Positions 9,211 through 17,543 of a stretch of 64,000 nt of DNA are shown here, piece after piece; the first letter of the stretch is position 1, and each line of letters begins with the position of its first letter. The position numbers and the translations under genes were made by a program. The DNA comes from Comamonadaceae bacterium PBBC1 (lineage in GTDB: Bacteria; Pseudomonadota; Gammaproteobacteria; Burkholderiales; Burkholderiaceae_C): NCBI GenBank assembly GCA_002256145.1, contig NKIP01000007.1:124001-188000 (forward strand), written 5' to 3'. The notes beneath the pieces were generated by a model. It ran no database searches. It had not been told where the DNA came from and saw only the letters and a program-made list of their open reading frames with translations.

Positions 9211-10083
9211 GTGAACTCACCCCAAACATGGTTTGTGCGTGCCAGCCGCGCATGCAAAGGGGCTTTGTTGACCCTGCTGGTTGCCAGCCTAGGCGCATGC
9301 GCACTCACCCCTCAAAAAGAAGAAGCACAAAAACAGTCCGATGAGTTGTTGCAAGCACAACTGCAGGAAGTTCAAGCCCAGTTGAGCCGTCCGGGCTCGG
9401 CCCCCTACAAACACATCTTCCTGGGCTCAGCACAACACTCTCAATCACTGGTCTTTCAAAGAGACGTTGTGTCGATGGCCGAGCGTCTCAAAACCATCCA
9501 TCCCGACACCGCCACCATTTTGCTCAGCAACCAACTTGAGACACAAAAGCTGAGTTTCCCTTTTGCGACGCGCCCCAACCTCGACCGGGTATTTGCGAAT
9601 TTGTCTGCCTGGTCGCAGTCGCACCCACTGTCTCTGACGGTCCTCATCTCCACGCATAGTGCACCGGATGTGTTGTCCGTCAATATTGGCAACCAGTACT
9701 TCCAAGCGCTGCGCTCGACGCAACTCCAAGCCTGGCTGAACCAGCTGCACAGCCGAACAAAAATCACCTTGTTGCTTTCAGCGTGCTACTCGGGCTCTTT
9801 CATGGACGCCTTGCGGGCTGAAAACAGGGTGATTTTGACCGCTGCTGCGGCCGATCGAAATTCTTTTGGTTGTCACTACCATGACAAGAATACTTGGTTC
9901 ATCGGGCAACTTCTGGGGCCGCATTTTTCAGCCGAAAGCAGTTGGGAAGATGTCTTTACAGCCACGCGTGCGGGGATTGAAAGCCAAGAAAAAATACATC
10001 GGGTATCGCCCGCATCCAACCCGCAAATGGGCGGCAGTGAGCAGAACCGAAAAATGACACTCAAGCAATGGTTTTCCAGCTAG
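9211..10083 (+). CDS. lipoprotein with a caspase-like C13-type peptidase domain
   Basis: A 290-residue protein predicted to be lipid-anchored: hydrophobic stretch then the lipobox LGAC at residues 27-30. A short coiled coil (about 36-58) is followed by a caspase/hemoglobinase-fold domain. The likely dyad is His149 in VLISTHSAPD and Cys192 in LLLSACYSGSF, with the conserved AAAADRNSFGC after it. This matches the bacterial peptidase C13 family, which is often envelope-anchored and poorly characterised. GGAGG five bases before GTG 9211 fixes the start over TTG 9196. It follows the AEC gene by 25 bases and may be cotranscribed. The family call is by motif only. Confidence 0.75.
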   Translation: MNSPQTWFVRASRACKGALLTLLVASLGACALTPQKEEAQKQSDELLQAQLQEVQAQLSRPGSAPYKHIFLGSAQHSQSLVFQRDVVSMAERLKTIHPDTATILLSNQLETQKLSFPFATRPNLDRVFANLSAWSQSHPLSLTVLISTHSAPDVLSVNIGNQYFQALRSTQLQAWLNQLHSRTKITLLLSACYSGSFMDALRAENRVILTAAAADRNSFGCHYHDKNTWFIGQLLGPHFSAESSWEDVFTATRAGIESQEKIHRVSPASNPQMGGSEQNRKMTLKQWFSS

Positions 10084-10110
10084 GCACCTCTTGCGCAAAA
10101 GCTGATTTTT

Positions 10111-11211
10111 TCAACACCGATTGAGCGACCACTGCACTTGCTCTTGCACCACCGGGTCGGGATGTGCCACATGCCGATTCAGCGCTTGATGCAGCGCCTG
10201 TCGCTCACCAGCCTTCATGCCGGCCGTTGCCAGTGCATTGCCCGCTGCCAGGGCCAGGTTGCGCAACCAGCGGGCATGGCCGATGCGGCGAATCGCGCTG
10301 CCTTCGGTGCGGCGCAGAAACTCGGCTTCGCTCCAGGCCATCAGCTCTGCGATGCTGGACGCGCCCAAGCCCTCACGGGCTTGCCAGTCGGGCAAGGGGC
10401 TGACTTGCGCGAACTTGTTCCAGGGACATGCCAGCTGGCAATCATCACAGCCATAAATGCGGTTACCGATCAGGGGGCGCAGGGCTTCGTCGATCGGTCC
10501 GGCGTGTTCGATCGTCAAATACGAAATGCACCGCCGCGCATCCAGCTTGTAGGGGCCCACGATGGCCTGCGTGGGGCACAGGTCCATACAGGCACTGCAT
10601 TGACCACAATGCGCCGACACCGTCGGTGTTTCGGGCAAGGCCAAGTCCACAAACAACTCGCCCAGAAAAAACATCGAGCCGGCCTCACGGTTGAGCACCA
10701 AGGTGTGTTTTCCGCGCCAGCCCAAACCGCTGCGGGTGGCCAGCTCAGCCTCCATCACGGGGGCCGAGTCGGTGAACACACGGTGGCCAAAGGGGCCTAT
10801 CGCCTGGGCGATGCAATCTTGCAGTTTTTGCAGGCGGCTGCGCAACACCTTGTGATAATCGCGCCCCCGGGCGTACAGCGACACCACCGCCTCGCCGGGC
10901 TGCAGGCTACGGGCGGTCTCCCGAGCCACCCAGTCGGACGTGGTGCCCTGGGGCAAATAATCCATGCGAGCGGTGATCACGCTCACCGTGCCAGGCACCA
11001 GCTCTGCGGGGCGGGCACGTTTGAGGCCATGTGCGGCCATGTAATGCATGCTGCCCTGAAAACCCGCCTCCAGCCAAGCGGATAATCCGGGCTCTGCCGA
11101 GGACAAATCGATCCCCGTCACGCCAATTTGGGACAATCCCAATTCACCCGCCCAGACTTGGATCTGGGGCCACAGTTCAAGAAGGTCGATTTGAGTACGT
11201 TGAGCAGTCAC
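10111..11211 (-). CDS. queG: epoxyqueuosine reductase QueG
   Basis: The last step of queuosine synthesis: cobalamin- and iron-sulfur-dependent reduction of epoxyqueuosine in the wobble base of certain tRNAs. The 366-residue protein shows the N-terminal cobalamin-binding region (SVITARMDYLP, YARGRDYHKVL, FTDSAPVMEAELA) and two 4Fe-4S sites, CGQCSACMDLCPTQAI and CDDCQLACPWN, then a HEAT-like C-terminus. GTG 11211 gives a normal length; the frame stays open far upstream but over tsaE. It overlaps the start of divergent tsaE by 21 bases. Confidence 0.92.
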   Translation of the reverse strand: MTAQRTQIDLLELWPQIQVWAGELGLSQIGVTGIDLSSAEPGLSAWLEAGFQGSMHYMAAHGLKRARPAELVPGTVSVITARMDYLPQGTTSDWVARETARSLQPGEAVVSLYARGRDYHKVLRSRLQKLQDCIAQAIGPFGHRVFTDSAPVMEAELATRSGLGWRGKHTLVLNREAGSMFFLGELFVDLALPETPTVSAHCGQCSACMDLCPTQAIVGPYKLDARRCISYLTIEHAGPIDEALRPLIGNRIYGCDDCQLACPWNKFAQVSPLPDWQAREGLGASSIAELMAWSEAEFLRRTEGSAIRRIGHARWLRNLALAAGNALATAGMKAGERQALHQALNRHVAHPDPVVQEQVQWSLNRC

Positions 11212-11748
11212 CCACCGATTGTAGAAAGCCCCGTCACCGCCTCCAGCTGGACAAGCCTGTGGTCCAACGAAGCGGCCACACAGGCCTTTGCCACCGCACT
11301 GGCTGCTGCGTTGCAAGCATGGCCCCAAGGGCGTGATGCACGCATCGAACTGCGCGGCAATTTGGGCACGGGCAAAACCACGCTGGTGCGGCACCTGTTG
11401 CGTGCGGCAGGTGTACAAGGCCGCATCAAAAGCCCCACTTATGCAGTGGTTGAGCCACACCAAGTCGGCACCGGCGAGAGTGCTTGGCCGATTTGGCATT
11501 TTGATTTTTACCGTTTCAGCGACCCCCAAGAGTGGGAAGACGCCGGTTTTCGGGACATCTTTGCAGGGCCGGGCCTCAAGCTCATGGAATGGCCAGACAA
11601 AGTGGCCGGGCAACTGCCTGCCGCGGACTGGGTGATTGCCCTTGAAGCCCTCGACGAAGACCAGCGCCGTGTCCACATCAGCGCAGGCACCCCCCAAGGG
11701 CAAAGTTGGCTGCAGTCGTGGGCCCAAGGTGCCACACATGCCCATTGA
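11191..11748 (+). CDS. tsaE: tRNA threonylcarbamoyladenosine ATPase TsaE
   Basis: TsaE is the ATPase that works with TsaB, TsaD and TsaC to put t6A on ANN-decoding tRNAs. The P-loop GNLGTGKTTLVR lies in the first half, SPTYAVVEPH follows, and HFDFYRF and DIFAGPGLKLMEWPD complete the family pattern. About 185 residues, slightly longer than usual. TTG 11191 has GAAGG five bases upstream; TTG 11200 is an alternative. It overlaps divergent queG at the 5' end and amiC by 11 bases at the 3' end; tsaE next to an amidase gene is a common bacterial arrangement. Confidence 0.9.
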   Translation: MSTLSSHPPIVESPVTASSWTSLWSNEAATQAFATALAAALQAWPQGRDARIELRGNLGTGKTTLVRHLLRAAGVQGRIKSPTYAVVEPHQVGTGESAWPIWHFDFYRFSDPQEWEDAGFRDIFAGPGLKLMEWPDKVAGQLPAADWVIALEALDEDQRRVHISAGTPQGQSWLQSWAQGATHAH

Positions 11749-13129
11749 CCGACGCCAATGGCTCAAGGCGGGCCTGTGGTTGCTGAGTTTGGGTTCAGCC
11801 CAACTGGCACGAGGGGCCAACATGCTGGCTGTGCGCATTTGGCCGGCTGCCGACTACACACGGGTTACGCTGGAATCGGACGCCCCCCTCAAAACCACAC
11901 AAACCTTCATCACATCACCGCCTCGCTTGGCAGTGGATATCGAAGGCCTGCAACTCAATGCCGCCTTGCGTGACTTGGTGGGGCAGGTGCAAGCGTCTGA
12001 CCCAAACATTTCCGGCATTCGCATCGGCCAGTTCAGCGCCCAAGTGGTGCGCCTGGTCATCGATTTGAAGCGCCCGATTGCCCCCGAGGTGTTCACGCTG
12101 CAACCGGTGGCCGCTTATGCCCACAGACTGGTGCTGGACCTCTACCCGGCCCAAGCCCTTGACCCCCTGGAACAACTGATTCAGGAACGCATGGCCGAAA
12201 AAACGGCCCCTGCGGCTGGCCTTCCAGCGCCCTCAGCCGCCGTGAATGACCCACTGGGTGAGTTGATGGCCAAGCACAGCCTGCCCGGCACAGGGGCCAT
12301 GGCCTTGCCCCCTCCCAGCACCCGGCGAGTGGACAAGTTGCCGCCAGGCACCCCATCGATGGACCGCCCGGATCACCCCCAGCCCAAGTCGAACACCACC
12401 AGCACGGAGCGATTGATCGTGGTGGCGCTGGATCCCGGGCATGGCGGCGAAGACCCTGGGGCCATTGGCCCGGGTGGCACGCGTGAAAAAGACGTGGTGC
12501 TCAAAATCGCCAAAATGCTGCGCGATCGCATCAACGCCAGCAGCGTTGCAGGCAACCCCATGCGGGCCTACCTGACGCGCGATGCCGATTTTTTTGTCCC
12601 GCTGCAAGTGCGGGTGCAAAAAGCACGTCGCGTCCAGGCCGACCTGTTTGTCAGCATCCATGCCGATGCATTTTTCACGCCACAGGCCAGTGGGGCCAGT
12701 GTGTTTGCCCTGAGCCAGGGGGCCGCGTCGAGCAGTGCCGCGCGGTGGATGGCACAAAAAGAGAACAAAGCCGACTTGATTGGCGGCATCAACTTGGGCA
12801 CACAAGACGCCCAAGTGCAGCGTGCATTGCTGGACATGAGTACGGCCGCGCAGATCAAAGACAGCTTGCAGCTGGGCAGCAGCTTGCTGCGCGAGATTGG
12901 CGGTGTGGGTCGCCTGCACAAACCCCGCGTCGAGCAAGCGGGTTTTGCCGTACTCAAAGCACCCGACATCCCCAGCGTGCTGGTCGAAACCGCCTTCATC
13001 AGCAACCCTGAAGAAGAAGAAAAACTGCGCAGCGAGGCCTACCAAAAGCAACTCACCGACGCCTTGATGCGCGGCATCTTGCAGTATTTTTTGCGCAACC
13101 CGCCACTGGCCCGCAACCGCAGCATTTAA
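11738..13129 (+). CDS. amiC: N-acetylmuramoyl-L-alanine amidase, AmiC type
   Basis: A periplasmic zinc amidase that splits septal peptidoglycan so daughter cells separate. Residues 4-10 (DRRQWLK) plus a hydrophobic stretch form a twin-arginine signal, as in AmiA/AmiC. An AMIN domain (about 30-140) targets the septum; a low-complexity Pro/Ser linker follows; the amidase_3 domain starts at VVALDPGHGGEDPG with zinc ligands in DPGHGG, GTREKD and SIHADAF and the catalytic Glu in VLVETAFISN. Length is 463 residues. ATG 11738 overlaps the end of tsaE. The 3' end overlaps the convergent aldolase gene by four bases. Confidence 0.92.
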   Translation: MPIDRRQWLKAGLWLLSLGSAQLARGANMLAVRIWPAADYTRVTLESDAPLKTTQTFITSPPRLAVDIEGLQLNAALRDLVGQVQASDPNISGIRIGQFSAQVVRLVIDLKRPIAPEVFTLQPVAAYAHRLVLDLYPAQALDPLEQLIQERMAEKTAPAAGLPAPSAAVNDPLGELMAKHSLPGTGAMALPPPSTRRVDKLPPGTPSMDRPDHPQPKSNTTSTERLIVVALDPGHGGEDPGAIGPGGTREKDVVLKIAKMLRDRINASSVAGNPMRAYLTRDADFFVPLQVRVQKARRVQADLFVSIHADAFFTPQASGASVFALSQGAASSSAARWMAQKENKADLIGGINLGTQDAQVQRALLDMSTAAQIKDSLQLGSSLLREIGGVGRLHKPRVEQAGFAVLKAPDIPSVLVETAFISNPEEEEKLRSEAYQKQLTDALMRGILQYFLRNPPLARNRSI

Positions 13130-13791
13130 GGTGTTTGGCTGGTCTGCACATCCCGGTCAAACTGCGCCATCGCCGCCAACGTGAGGGGATCGGTGGCCAG
13201 ACCCGCCGCAAAATCGGGACGCACCGTCACAGCGTGGGCACCCACGGCGATCAAACGCGAGAGCACATCGGCCGACTTGATGCTGGCGGCCAGCAATTGC
13301 AAGCCGTCGGACTGCACCGCGACACAAGCCTCGATCAAGGCCCACACATCACGGCCATCGGCCTGCAGGCGGCCCACATAAGGCGCCACATAGCTGGCCC
13401 CTTGCGCCCGCGCCCACAAAAGCTGCACGGGGTTGGACAAGCCCGTCAGCAAAGTGGGCACGCCCCAGGCCTGCACCTCGCGCAGCACCGGCTGCCAGTC
13501 CGGGTGGCACGGCAGCTTGATGGTCAGGCGCACGCGGGCCTGCACGGCGGCAGGCAGCAGCACTTCCAGCCATTGGGCGGCTTCCCCCACGTCGGCACGG
13601 GGCAGTTGCAGCATCAGCTCGGGCAAACGCGCCTCACTGGCTTGAGACACCAACTTCAAATAGCCGCTCAGGCTGACCGGCAAACCGGCTTGCATGACCA
13701 AGGTGGGGTTGGTCGTCACGCCCTGCACGGGCGGGCAGCCTGCGGGCAGCGTCCATTGGCGGGCGTCGGCCGAGTCGAGGTAGAACTTCAT
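13126..13791 (-). CDS. transaldolase-family protein, fructose-6-phosphate aldolase type
   Basis: A short transaldolase of 221 residues, the size of FSA/TalC enzymes. Active-site residues line up with fructose-6-phosphate aldolase: Asp6 (KFYLDSAD), Thr26 and Asn28 (GVTTNPTL), Gln62 (ELMLQLPR), the Schiff-base Lys92 (LTIKLP) and Tyr138 (YVAPYVGRL). Gln and Tyr at those places, rather than Glu and Phe, point to aldolase rather than transaldolase chemistry. It is the last gene of the leftward arm of a sugar locus, and its start overlaps the end of the ROK gene. It might split a ketose 6-phosphate into glyceraldehyde 3-phosphate and dihydroxyacetone; the true substrate is unproven. Confidence 0.8.
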   Translation of the reverse strand: MKFYLDSADARQWTLPAGCPPVQGVTTNPTLVMQAGLPVSLSGYLKLVSQASEARLPELMLQLPRADVGEAAQWLEVLLPAAVQARVRLTIKLPCHPDWQPVLREVQAWGVPTLLTGLSNPVQLLWARAQGASYVAPYVGRLQADGRDVWALIEACVAVQSDGLQLLAASIKSADVLSRLIAVGAHAVTVRPDFAAGLATDPLTLAAMAQFDRDVQTSQTP

Positions 13792-15011
13792 GCGGCGTCC
13801 TGTTTCAGGAAGATGTCTTTGTCCGGAAAAAACTGGCTGTGCAGCGGCAGCAAGGCCCCGCCCAAAGCACGGGCGTGCGCACCCACCTGACCCGCCAACA
13901 GGGGGGGTTGGTGCATGCCGTCAAAACGGTACTGGCCCAGCGCCTCTTGCGTGGCGGCCATCAGGGCGGTCATGAGTGGTGCACCGAGCGAGCCGTCCAT
14001 CACCACCGCGTCCAGGTCGAGCAAGGCGGCGGCACTGGCCACGGTCATGGCCAAGGCTTGACTGGCTTGGGCGATCCACGGGCCGGTGAATTCGGCATAA
14101 GCCGCATCCATGATGGCGCTTTGGTGAATGAGCAAAGGGTTGTGGCCTGCGGCCAGCAAGGCTTGTTCGAGCTGCCAGCCCGAGGCTTTTTGCAGCAGCT
14201 GCGGCGGCATGCCTGAACCCTTGGACTCGGACGTGGCCAAACCCACGGGGAGTGAGCCAATCGCCCCGGCGTTGCCGCGCTCGCCGTTCATGATGTGGCC
14301 CGACAGCACCAGACCGCCGCCGATGAAGGTGCCCACAAACACGTACAAAAAGCTGCGCTCGCTGCGACCATGGCCTTGCAGCAACTCGGCCACGCAGGCG
14401 GCGGTGGTGTCTTTGGCAAACACCACCGGCAAATCGCTCAGGCGCTGCACTTGTGCAAGCAGGTCGATGTGTTCCCAGCGGGCCAAGGCCTGAGCAGCTT
14501 GCCCGCCCATCAGGTCGGCCCATTTGTGCAGCGACAGCGGCGCGGTCAGGCCTACCCCCACGGTGCGGGGCCAGAGATCGCCCATGCGCTCTTTCAGCGT
14601 TAGCAAGCCTTGCGCCATGGACTGAAACAGCTCGTCGGGGTCTGGATAGTCGTAAAGCACCTCCAAGCGATGGACAGGCTGGCCCGTGAAATCGGCCACC
14701 AACAGCTCCAGATTGCGCCGCCCCACCTGAATGCCCACGCTGAACGCCCCTTGCGGGTTGAGCGAAAGCGGCACCGAGGGCTGGCCAATCTTGCCGCGCA
14801 CCCGGTCTTGTTTGAGCAGCAAGCCGTCGTCCAGCAAACGGCCCACGATAATGGCCACCGTCTGGGTGGACAGCTGGGTCAGGCGGGCCAGATCGGCTTT
14901 GGGGATGGCCCCGTGGTGACGGATGGCCTGCAGCACGATGCGCTCGTTGAATTGGCGCATCCCGACGTGGTTGGACCCACGCATGGCTGAATTCGGGGTG
15001 GCGCTGTTCAT
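13788..15011 (-). CDS. ROK-family transcriptional regulator
   Basis: A sugar-responsive repressor of the NagC/XylR type, 407 residues from ATG 15011. The N-terminal winged helix (RIVLQAIRHHGAIPKADLAR and TQTVAIIVGRLLDDGLL) is followed by a ROK sugar-binding domain. The usual Cys/His zinc motif is absent and the ATP/sugar motif reads VFAKDTTAACVAEL, so it is probably a pure sensor, not a kinase. The next upstream start (TTG 15056) would overlap the FucU-like gene, so ATG is preferred. It lies in the leftward sugar operon; the palindrome at 16313-16333 is its likely operator. Confidence 0.88.
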   Translation of the reverse strand: MNSATPNSAMRGSNHVGMRQFNERIVLQAIRHHGAIPKADLARLTQLSTQTVAIIVGRLLDDGLLLKQDRVRGKIGQPSVPLSLNPQGAFSVGIQVGRRNLELLVADFTGQPVHRLEVLYDYPDPDELFQSMAQGLLTLKERMGDLWPRTVGVGLTAPLSLHKWADLMGGQAAQALARWEHIDLLAQVQRLSDLPVVFAKDTTAACVAELLQGHGRSERSFLYVFVGTFIGGGLVLSGHIMNGERGNAGAIGSLPVGLATSESKGSGMPPQLLQKASGWQLEQALLAAGHNPLLIHQSAIMDAAYAEFTGPWIAQASQALAMTVASAAALLDLDAVVMDGSLGAPLMTALMAATQEALGQYRFDGMHQPPLLAGQVGAHARALGGALLPLHSQFFPDKDIFLKQDAA

Positions 15012-15031
15012 GTCAGAAATGCTGGAATAAA

Positions 15032-15472
15032 TTAAACAAGAATCACGCCCTTGCAAAACAAGGCGTTGCCATAGGCCGTGCCTTCACCGCTTTGCACGAT
15101 CAGGCTGGCCGCTTTGATTTTCTCGTAAAACGCATAGCGCTCCACCGCCTCGACCTGATCGGGTTGAAAGCCTTCGGCCACCACGACATCCACCACGGCC
15201 TGCTGAGCAGGCGTGCGGTGACCGTCTGCGCTGTGACACACCCGCATGAAAGCCGCAGGTTTCGCCACATCCACCGCCAGCGGAATCACCGACAGCACGG
15301 CGCGGCTCACCCGCTCCAGGCTGTTGCCTGGCAGGCGCACCACCGGCTTGCCCTGGCTCAAAAAATCGGCGGTGAAGTTCGCATCCACCACCGCCACCCA
15401 TTCACCGTGCCCCATGGCGCACAGATGCATCAGCAACTCGGGCGTGAGCAGCGGGTCGATCCCCTTCAGCAT
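15032..15472 (-). CDS. RbsD/FucU-family sugar mutarotase
   Basis: A 146-residue protein of the RbsD/FucU family, which interconverts anomeric or ring forms of sugars entering through ABC systems. Typical features are the N-terminal MLKGIDPLLTPELLMHLCAM, the His in that stretch, DANF, and the C-terminal EKIKAASLIVQSGEGTAYGN with the conserved Tyr-Gly-Asn. Length and the GEGTAYGN end fit the fucose-mutarotase branch (FucU) better than ribose pyranase. It overlaps the end of the ABC ATPase gene by seven bases and precedes the ROK gene by 20, so the four genes probably form one leftward operon. Confidence 0.87.
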   Translation of the reverse strand: MLKGIDPLLTPELLMHLCAMGHGEWVAVVDANFTADFLSQGKPVVRLPGNSLERVSRAVLSVIPLAVDVAKPAAFMRVCHSADGHRTPAQQAVVDVVVAEGFQPDQVEAVERYAFYEKIKAASLIVQSGEGTAYGNALFCKGVILV

Positions 15473-16254
15473 GTGGCGGCCTCTTCAGAGCGCAGGCTGG
15501 CCGGGTCAATCGCGCCGGTGATCAGGCCCACGATCTCTTCGGGGCTGGTCTCGCGGGTCAGGCGGCTGCAGATGATGCGGCCTTGGCGGAACACCCAAAT
15601 GCGGTCCACCAGATCAAACACCTGGCGCAGGTTGTGGCTGATGATGATGAGTGGAATGCCGCGCTGCTTGAGGCCCTTAATGATTTCTTCCACGCGGGCT
15701 GTTTCTTGCACACCCAAAGCGGCGGTCGGCTCGTCCAGGATGATGAGTTTTTTGGCAAAACCAGCGGCGCGGGCAATCGCCACGCACTGGCGCTGACCGC
15801 CCGACATGCCGCGCAGGCTTTCGGACATGTCCTGAATCTTCACACCCGTGGTGGACAACATGGCCGCTGATTTTTCACGCATGGCCTTGTGGTTGAGGAT
15901 GGACAGCGGCCCCAAGTTCAGGCGGGTGATCTCGCGGCCCAAAAAAATATTGGCGGGCACATCCAGGTCTTCGGCCAGTGCCAGGGTCTGGTACACGGTT
16001 TCGATGCCCTGCTCCCTCGCATCCAGCGGTGACTCGAAATTCACCTTGCCGCCATCCAGCAAGATATCGCCTGAATTGGGCTGCTCGGCCCCGGTGATCA
16101 GGCGCACAAAGGTGCTTTTGCCCGCGCCGTTGTCGCCCACGATGGCCGCGTGCTCTCCAGGCAAAAGTCGGAAATGCGCATCGGTCAAGGCTTTGACGCC
16201 GCCGTAATGCTTGGTCAGTTGTTGGATTTCGAGAACAGGGGGGGATGAAGACAT
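15466..16254 (-). CDS. sugar ABC transporter ATP-binding protein, single ABC domain
   Basis: The ATPase of a carbohydrate (CUT2-like) importer. Unlike RbsA, it has one ABC domain (about 262 residues), as in FrcA-type proteins. Walker A is GDNGAGKST, the signature is RGMSGGQRQ, Walker B is KLIILDEPTAAL, and the switch His is in IIISHNLRQVF. ATG 16254 starts the natural N-terminus; codons further upstream look non-conserved. First gene of the leftward arm; the matching binding protein and permease are on the rightward arm, so the two must be expressed together. Confidence 0.9.
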   Translation of the reverse strand: MSSSPPVLEIQQLTKHYGGVKALTDAHFRLLPGEHAAIVGDNGAGKSTFVRLITGAEQPNSGDILLDGGKVNFESPLDAREQGIETVYQTLALAEDLDVPANIFLGREITRLNLGPLSILNHKAMREKSAAMLSTTGVKIQDMSESLRGMSGGQRQCVAIARAAGFAKKLIILDEPTAALGVQETARVEEIIKGLKQRGIPLIIISHNLRQVFDLVDRIWVFRQGRIICSRLTRETSPEEIVGLITGAIDPASLRSEEAATC

Positions 16255-16312
16255 GACAGCAACTTTCACATGGAATGGCGCAAGCATCGCGGATTTCGTG
16301 ATTTCACGCATT

Positions 16313-16333
16313 AGTAAAACTACTAGGTTTACT
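16313..16333. promoter_or_regulatory. 21-bp palindrome, probable ROK operator
   Basis: The sequence has the form AGTAAA-n-CTA-n-TAG-n-TTTACT, an imperfect palindrome with mismatches only at three symmetric spacer positions. It lies in the 163-bp region between the divergent ABC ATPase and binding-protein genes, where a repressor could control both arms. The AT-rich symmetric form is compatible with operators of ROK proteins; binding by the regulator at 13788-15011 is an inference. Confidence 0.6.
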
Positions 16334-16417
16334 TAGTCGGGTTTTTCGTTTCCAATCCGTTCGCGGTCAGAGAAAAGGTTTTCTGCCCGGTACGAACCCA
16401 CAACGGAGAAAAGACCC

Positions 16418-17383
16418 ATGATCACCAAACGCACATTCGGCCGCCTGGCCATCGCCGCCGCTGCCGCCACTTTGTTCACTTCGGCCATGGCAGCCGACAT
16501 CACAGTGGCCTACATCACCAACGGCAACACCAATGAAGGATGGACCCTGATCAATGGGGGTGCCAAGAAAGCCGGACAAACCAAAGGCGTCAAATTCATC
16601 GAATTGGCCGCTGACAAAGGCGAGTTGTCACGCCAGCTGGCCATCGTTGAAGACATGATCACCCGCAAGGTCAATGCGATTGCCATCGCCCCGGTGGACT
16701 CGGCCGGCATCGCGCCCGCCATCAACAAAGCGCTGGCCGCTGGCATTGCCGTGGTCGCGGTGGACACCGGCATCACCGGCTCCAAGATCACCTCGTATGT
16801 GGCCACCGACAACATCAAAGCGGCCAACGTGCAGGGCAAATGGGCTGCTGAGCAGATCAAAGACGGCGACACCGTGATTTACGTGACCGGCGACCAAGGC
16901 CAATCCACCGGCCAAGAGCGCAAAAAAGGCTTTGTGGACGCACTGAACGCGGTTCGCAAAAACGTCAAAATCGTCGAAGTGGCCACCACCTGGGACCAGA
17001 CCATGGCCCAAAACGGTGTGGAAGCTGCCTTGCGTGCCAACCCCGGTGCCAAAGTGATTGCCTGCGCATGGGACGGCGGCGCTCTGGGTGCCAAAGCCGC
17101 CTTGATGGCCGCAGGCAAGAAGCCCGGCGACGTGAAGATTGCAGGCTTTGACGGCTCGCCCGGCGGCCTGGACATGATGAAGCAAGGCTGGCAACAAGCC
17201 AACGCCGCACAAATGCTGGCCAAGATCGGCCAAGTGGGCGTGGAAACCGCCATCGCCGCTGCTCAAGGCAAAAAGGTTGAAGCCCGCATCGACACTGGCT
17301 CTTTCCTGGTGCTGCCGGCCAACGTGGACAAGTTCGCGGCCGACTCCGGCGTGGGCCAGTTCATGAAGGTCAAGGCCAAATAA
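16418..17383 (+). CDS. sugar ABC transporter periplasmic binding protein
   Basis: A periplasmic sugar-binding protein of 321 residues (RbsB/FrcB-like, type I fold). The signal peptide ends at SAMA with the mature start ADITVAYITNG. Characteristic stretches are NAIAIAPVDSAGIAPAINKA, VVAVDTGITGSK, YVTGDQGQSTGQERKKGF and KIAGFDGSPGGLDMM. GGAGA lies upstream of ATG 16418. First gene of the rightward arm, followed by a terminator-like hairpin and a REP doublet before the permease, an arrangement that usually lets the binding protein be made in excess. The exact sugar is not deducible. Confidence 0.9.
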   Translation: MITKRTFGRLAIAAAAATLFTSAMAADITVAYITNGNTNEGWTLINGGAKKAGQTKGVKFIELAADKGELSRQLAIVEDMITRKVNAIAIAPVDSAGIAPAINKALAAGIAVVAVDTGITGSKITSYVATDNIKAANVQGKWAAEQIKDGDTVIYVTGDQGQSTGQERKKGFVDALNAVRKNVKIVEVATTWDQTMAQNGVEAALRANPGAKVIACAWDGGALGAKAALMAAGKKPGDVKIAGFDGSPGGLDMMKQGWQQANAAQMLAKIGQVGVETAIAAAQGKKVEARIDTGSFLVLPANVDKFAADSGVGQFMKVKAK

Positions 17384-17404
17384 GTCAATTCCACGATATG
17401 ACCC

Positions 17405-17439
17405 GCCCGGACCTGCGTGTCCGGGCTTCCTCTCTTTTT
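17405..17439 (+). terminator. terminator-like hairpin after the binding-protein gene
   Basis: Stem GCCCGGA / TCCGGGC with an eight-base loop, followed by TTCCTCTCTTTTT. It stands 21 bases after the binding-protein stop and inside the putative operon, so it would act as a partial terminator that lowers expression of the permease and kinase genes. Confidence 0.65.
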
Positions 17440-17512
17440 GTAGGAGCCCACCCCTGTGGGCGAATGAGCGTTTGTGCTCCTGCGAGCATTCGCCCACAGG
17501 GTGGGCTCCTAC
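17440..17512. repeat. inverted doublet of REP-like hairpins (GTAGGAG family)
   Basis: Left arm 17440-17466 and right arm 17487-17512 are reverse complements apart from one extra C. Each arm begins or ends with GTAG/CTAC and itself folds (GCCCAC loop GTGGGC). The 20-base spacer contains TGCTCCTGCGAG. The GTAG foot followed by an imperfect palindrome is the form of REP elements mobilised by RAYT transposases. It sits between the binding-protein terminator and the permease. Confidence 0.75.
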
Positions 17513-17543
17513 AAAAGACATGCTTTGAAAATTGAAAAAAATC

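Noticed and set aside
10111..11838. A 575-codon version of queG extending over tsaE
   Set aside because: The extra N-terminal 200 residues are the antisense of tsaE and lack conserved sequence. The natural QueG start is GTG 11211.
17440..17512. CRISPR-like or phage attachment repeat
   Set aside because: There are only two inverted units with no direct-repeat array, spacers or cas genes. The form is that of a REP doublet.
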